A stretch of DNA of 64,000 bases from Akkermansiaceae bacterium UBA7890 (lineage in GTDB: Bacteria > Verrucomicrobiota > Verrucomicrobiia > Verrucomicrobiales > Akkermansiaceae). Shown in pieces: positions 61,877 through 64,000 of the stretch; within the stretch, counting starts at the first letter, position 1; the number at the start of each line of letters is the position of its first letter. Both the position numbers and the translations under genes were made by a program. The notes beneath the pieces are model-generated. The model had not been told where the DNA came from and made no database searches. It was given only the letters and a program-made list of their open reading frames with translations. The stretch covers positions 7,847 through 71,846 of the forward strand of contig DLRK01000102.1 in assembly GCA_002501065.1 (NCBI GenBank), read 5' to 3'.

Positions 61877-64000
61877 CTACTCGGCACTCACGCTGACGTT
61901 GTCGATGGAGAGTCCGCTGAAGCTGTCCGCGCTACTGTCGCTGATGAAATTGATTTCGATGATGATGCTCTCCCCGAGGGCTTCTGGTGCTACCGGGATG
62001 ACCAGGGTGGTCCAGTCACCGTCGAAGACAGTCATGTCGATGGGTTGCCCGAAACCCAGCTGGATGAGGCCGGTTGCATCCAGAAAGCGCACCGAGGCGG
62101 TGTCGGCGAAGCCATCGGCATCCCTGAAGGCGTCGAGGGACAATTCGGCGGTCGGGATACCGGTCAAATCAATAACCGGTGAGCGCAGGGCGATGTCGGA
62201 ATCCGGTCCGTAGTCGCCCTGGTTGGTGGACCAGGCATTGGCGGAGCCATCGGCGCCGGTGAGGGGTCCAGTGCTGCCGCCGGGGGTGCCGCGCTCCCAG
62301 TTGGTATTGCCGTTGGCATCGTTCACGATCGCGGTCCACCCTTTGTCAGTCTCAAAATCATCTTCGAAAAGAGGCGGACCGTCCCTCTCGACCAGCACGA
62401 AGTAGCGTTTCTCGTCGGGGGGGCGAAGGGAGGTCTCGACATTCAAGGGAGGGGTCCCGGCAATGTCTCCGCGGAAGAGGGGCCAGCCTGCTGCCGGGTT
62501 ATCGGAGAGATCGTCGTTGCTTAAGATGTCGTAGACCTTCCCCAATCTGCTCTCCCACTCGAAGATGAGATCGTTCCCGCTCGAGGAAATTCGCCAGAAC
62601 AATTTAGGCGGCGGCTCAGTTCGGAAGGCAAAGGTCCCCGCCGCATAGCGCACCGGCGGTCCGCCATCAACATTTTGTGGAAATCCAACGGCGCCACCAA
62701 TTCCACCGCCCCCATAACGGGCACCGCCCACGAACTCGATGCGTCCGCCACCATCATTGATGGGCTTGAGGTCTGGTCCAGGACCAGCGGTATTCCCGTT
62801 CGGCTCATCCGCCCCATAGCCCCGACCGACAATTGTGTAGGCCCCCGGCTCGAGGACGAGCGGGGTGGGGAGAGATTTGATCCGGTTCGAATGGTGCAAC
62901 AGCCCGGGTGCCCCCGGGACGAAGGAGAGGGATGCCAGCAGCGACGTCCCCAGGTTGTTGTCGTCCCGCACCCAGAGCTCGGAGGTGAGTTCCCGGTTGA
63001 GACCATCCGCCCCACTGTCGAATACGCCAAGCGCGGTGACTTCGATCGCCTCGCCGATCACGAGGAAGTCGTGTCCCAGTCCTTCGGTAAAATTCTGCGT
63101 TCCGACGCCCGGCTCCAGGTAGTCGATCGCCAGCATGCCCTGGAAGGAGAGCGACGGACCGCTGTTCGGATCATTCGGGTCAAAGCCCGCGGCGACCTCC
63201 GCGCCGTCTGCAAACCCGTCATCGTCGGTATTGGAATCATTGGGATCGGATCCGGTGTCCCCTGTTTGCGGAACGTCTGGATCTTGCAAATCACCGGTCC
63301 AACTCGTGAAGGAGCGGGTATTGGTTTCAACGCTGTCCCACAGGCCATCGCCGTCGCTATCCCTCTTGGTTGGATCGGTCATGGTAGTGCTGACCTCTTC
63401 CCCATCGGCCAGGTCATCACCATCCGTGTCCCGCTCGGTGGGATCGGTGTTGTTCTCAAACTCCTCGGTGTTGTTCAGACCATCGCTATCGCCGTCATCA
63501 TCGGCATCGTCAGGATCACTGGGATTCAACCCGAAGGTCTCTTCCCAGGCATCAGGCAACCCATCCCCATCGAGGTCCTCGTTCAGGTCCTCGCTCAGGA
63601 ATTCAAAAGTGCCGGCAAAGTAGCGATTGGCCGGGCCGCCATCAGCATTCGGCGCCAGGGTCAGGGGGTCATCTCCGCCCCAGCGGCCTCCTCCCACGAA
63701 GGTGATCAAGCCGTCGCCGTCATCGATCGTTGAGACCTGCCCGTTGCCGTTGCCTTCCTGACCGTAGCCTTGCGCCGTGATGGAACCCTGAAAACCATTG
63801 GGTAATACCAGGGGCGTGGTGAGGGCGAGAAAGCGGCTCCCGTCCACAACGTCGCCGGCGTCACCGGAGAACGAAAGGGTTTCTCCCACCACGAGGCCGG
63901 TGGCGCGGTCCACGATTCCCACCTTGATCGTCCCAAGAATTCCATCCTGCCCCGAGTCGAAGGCACCCAGACGCGTGACGATGATCCCGTCCGGCCCGGT
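61877..64000 (-). CDS. Large exported repeat protein with calcium-type repeats (5' end outside window)
   Basis: 707 residues are visible and the frame stays open to 64000, so the N terminus is missing; a GTG at 63922 is internal. It holds two copies of the GVFD-type domain (TRLGAFDSGQDG at the right end; VTALGVFDSGADGLN near 63030), joined by thrombospondin-3-like calcium repeats at about 63180-63590 (DLDGDGLPDAWEE, DTDGDDLADGEEV). After the second copy come an S-x-DL-x2-W-like segment and a jelly-roll-like C-terminal domain (FETDKGWTAIV to GLSIDNVSVSAE). Same strand and same domain as the preceding giant protein, so a tandem surface pair. Confidence 0.85.
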   Translation of the reverse strand, partial: TGPDGIIVTRLGAFDSGQDGILGTIKVGIVDRATGLVVGETLSFSGDAGDVVDGSRFLALTTPLVLPNGFQGSITAQGYGQEGNGNGQVSTIDDGDGLITFVGGGRWGGDDPLTLAPNADGGPANRYFAGTFEFLSEDLNEDLDGDGLPDAWEETFGLNPSDPDDADDDGDSDGLNNTEEFENNTDPTERDTDGDDLADGEEVSTTMTDPTKRDSDGDGLWDSVETNTRSFTSWTGDLQDPDVPQTGDTGSDPNDSNTDDDGFADGAEVAAGFDPNDPNSGPSLSFQGMLAIDYLEPGVGTQNFTEGLGHDFLVIGEAIEVTALGVFDSGADGLNRELTSELWVRDDNNLGTSLLASLSFVPGAPGLLHHSNRIKSLPTPLVLEPGAYTIVGRGYGADEPNGNTAGPGPDLKPINDGGGRIEFVGGARYGGGGIGGAVGFPQNVDGGPPVRYAAGTFAFRTEPPPKLFWRISSSGNDLIFEWESRLGKVYDILSNDDLSDNPAAGWPLFRGDIAGTPPLNVETSLRPPDEKRYFVLVERDGPPLFEDDFETDKGWTAIVNDANGNTNWERGTPGGSTGPLTGADGSANAWSTNQGDYGPDSDIALRSPVIDLTGIPTAELSLDAFRDADGFADTASVRFLDATGLIQLGFGQPIDMTVFDGDWTTLVIPVAPEALGESIIIEINFISDSSADSFSGLSIDNVSVSAE

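Noticed and set aside
1..64000. Mobile elements, phage genes or CRISPR arrays
   Set aside because: No transposase, integrase, recombinase, regularly spaced repeats or attachment-site duplications were seen.

Overview
This is a gene-dense, GC-rich bacterial window. It looks like a chromosome segment of a member of the Verrucomicrobiota (PVC superphylum). The pointers are a DUF1592-type planctomycete cytochrome paired with a DUF1552 protein, a PVC-type haem dehydrogenase fused to a DUF1080 domain, sulfatases, several PQQ-like beta-propellers, and secreted proteins with lamin-tail, CotH and cadherin/VCBS-like modules. I see no rRNA, tRNA, insertion sequence, phage gene or CRISPR array. The taxonomic reading is inference from gene content.

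Left part (1-15118) is mostly housekeeping. It holds a truncated winged-helix regulator divergent from a KamA-family aminomutase, a membrane-anchored HEPN-like protein, a Na+/Ca2+ exchanger-type antiporter, leuB, two overlapping tail-anchored coiled-coil proteins, gatC-gatA, a tyrA-aroA-cmk-plsC operon on the minus strand, and an overlapping pair of a divergent IF-1-like gene and selB. SelB implies selenocysteine decoding, but no other Sec gene is in the window.

Middle part (15128-29330) encodes mainly exported proteins: a VCBS-like protein, orphan secreted proteins, lipoproteins, a sulfatase, a 1209-residue fusion (PVC dehydrogenase, HEAT repeats, cytochrome c, DUF1080), a beta-propeller, an exported YHS-truncated globin fusion and a TlpA-like thioredoxin. 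They suggest extracellular polysaccharide breakdown and periplasmic redox work.

The most unusual region is 29481-40649. A tight minus-strand operon encodes a NapG-like polyferredoxin, a NapH/NosR-like membrane Fe-S protein, a membrane-anchored beta-propeller, a NuoE-NuoF-ferredoxin fusion and a flavoprotein with a NuoG-like 2Fe-2S domain joined to a GltD-like body. A palindrome lies just upstream of it. Another anchored beta-propeller precedes it, and a divergent pair of Tat-exported proteins (an NHL-like propeller with a CGCC motif and a 78-residue four-cysteine protein) flanks it. I propose that these form a transmembrane NAD(H)-linked electron-transfer system. Nearby, apbE and a DUF4405/DUF2271-like membrane protein add a likely extracytosolic flavin component.

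Right part (40658-64000) continues with secreted catabolic proteins: a PQQ-like propeller, an SGNH/SASA esterase, a Tat FAD oxidoreductase, the DUF1552/DUF1592 pair, a xylose-isomerase-like TIM barrel, an alpha/beta hydrolase, a YdcF-type protein and a second sulfatase. It ends in two very large surface proteins that share a recurring beta-rich domain; the last one runs off the window. No lookup was possible, so family names rest on motifs and overall sequence character.
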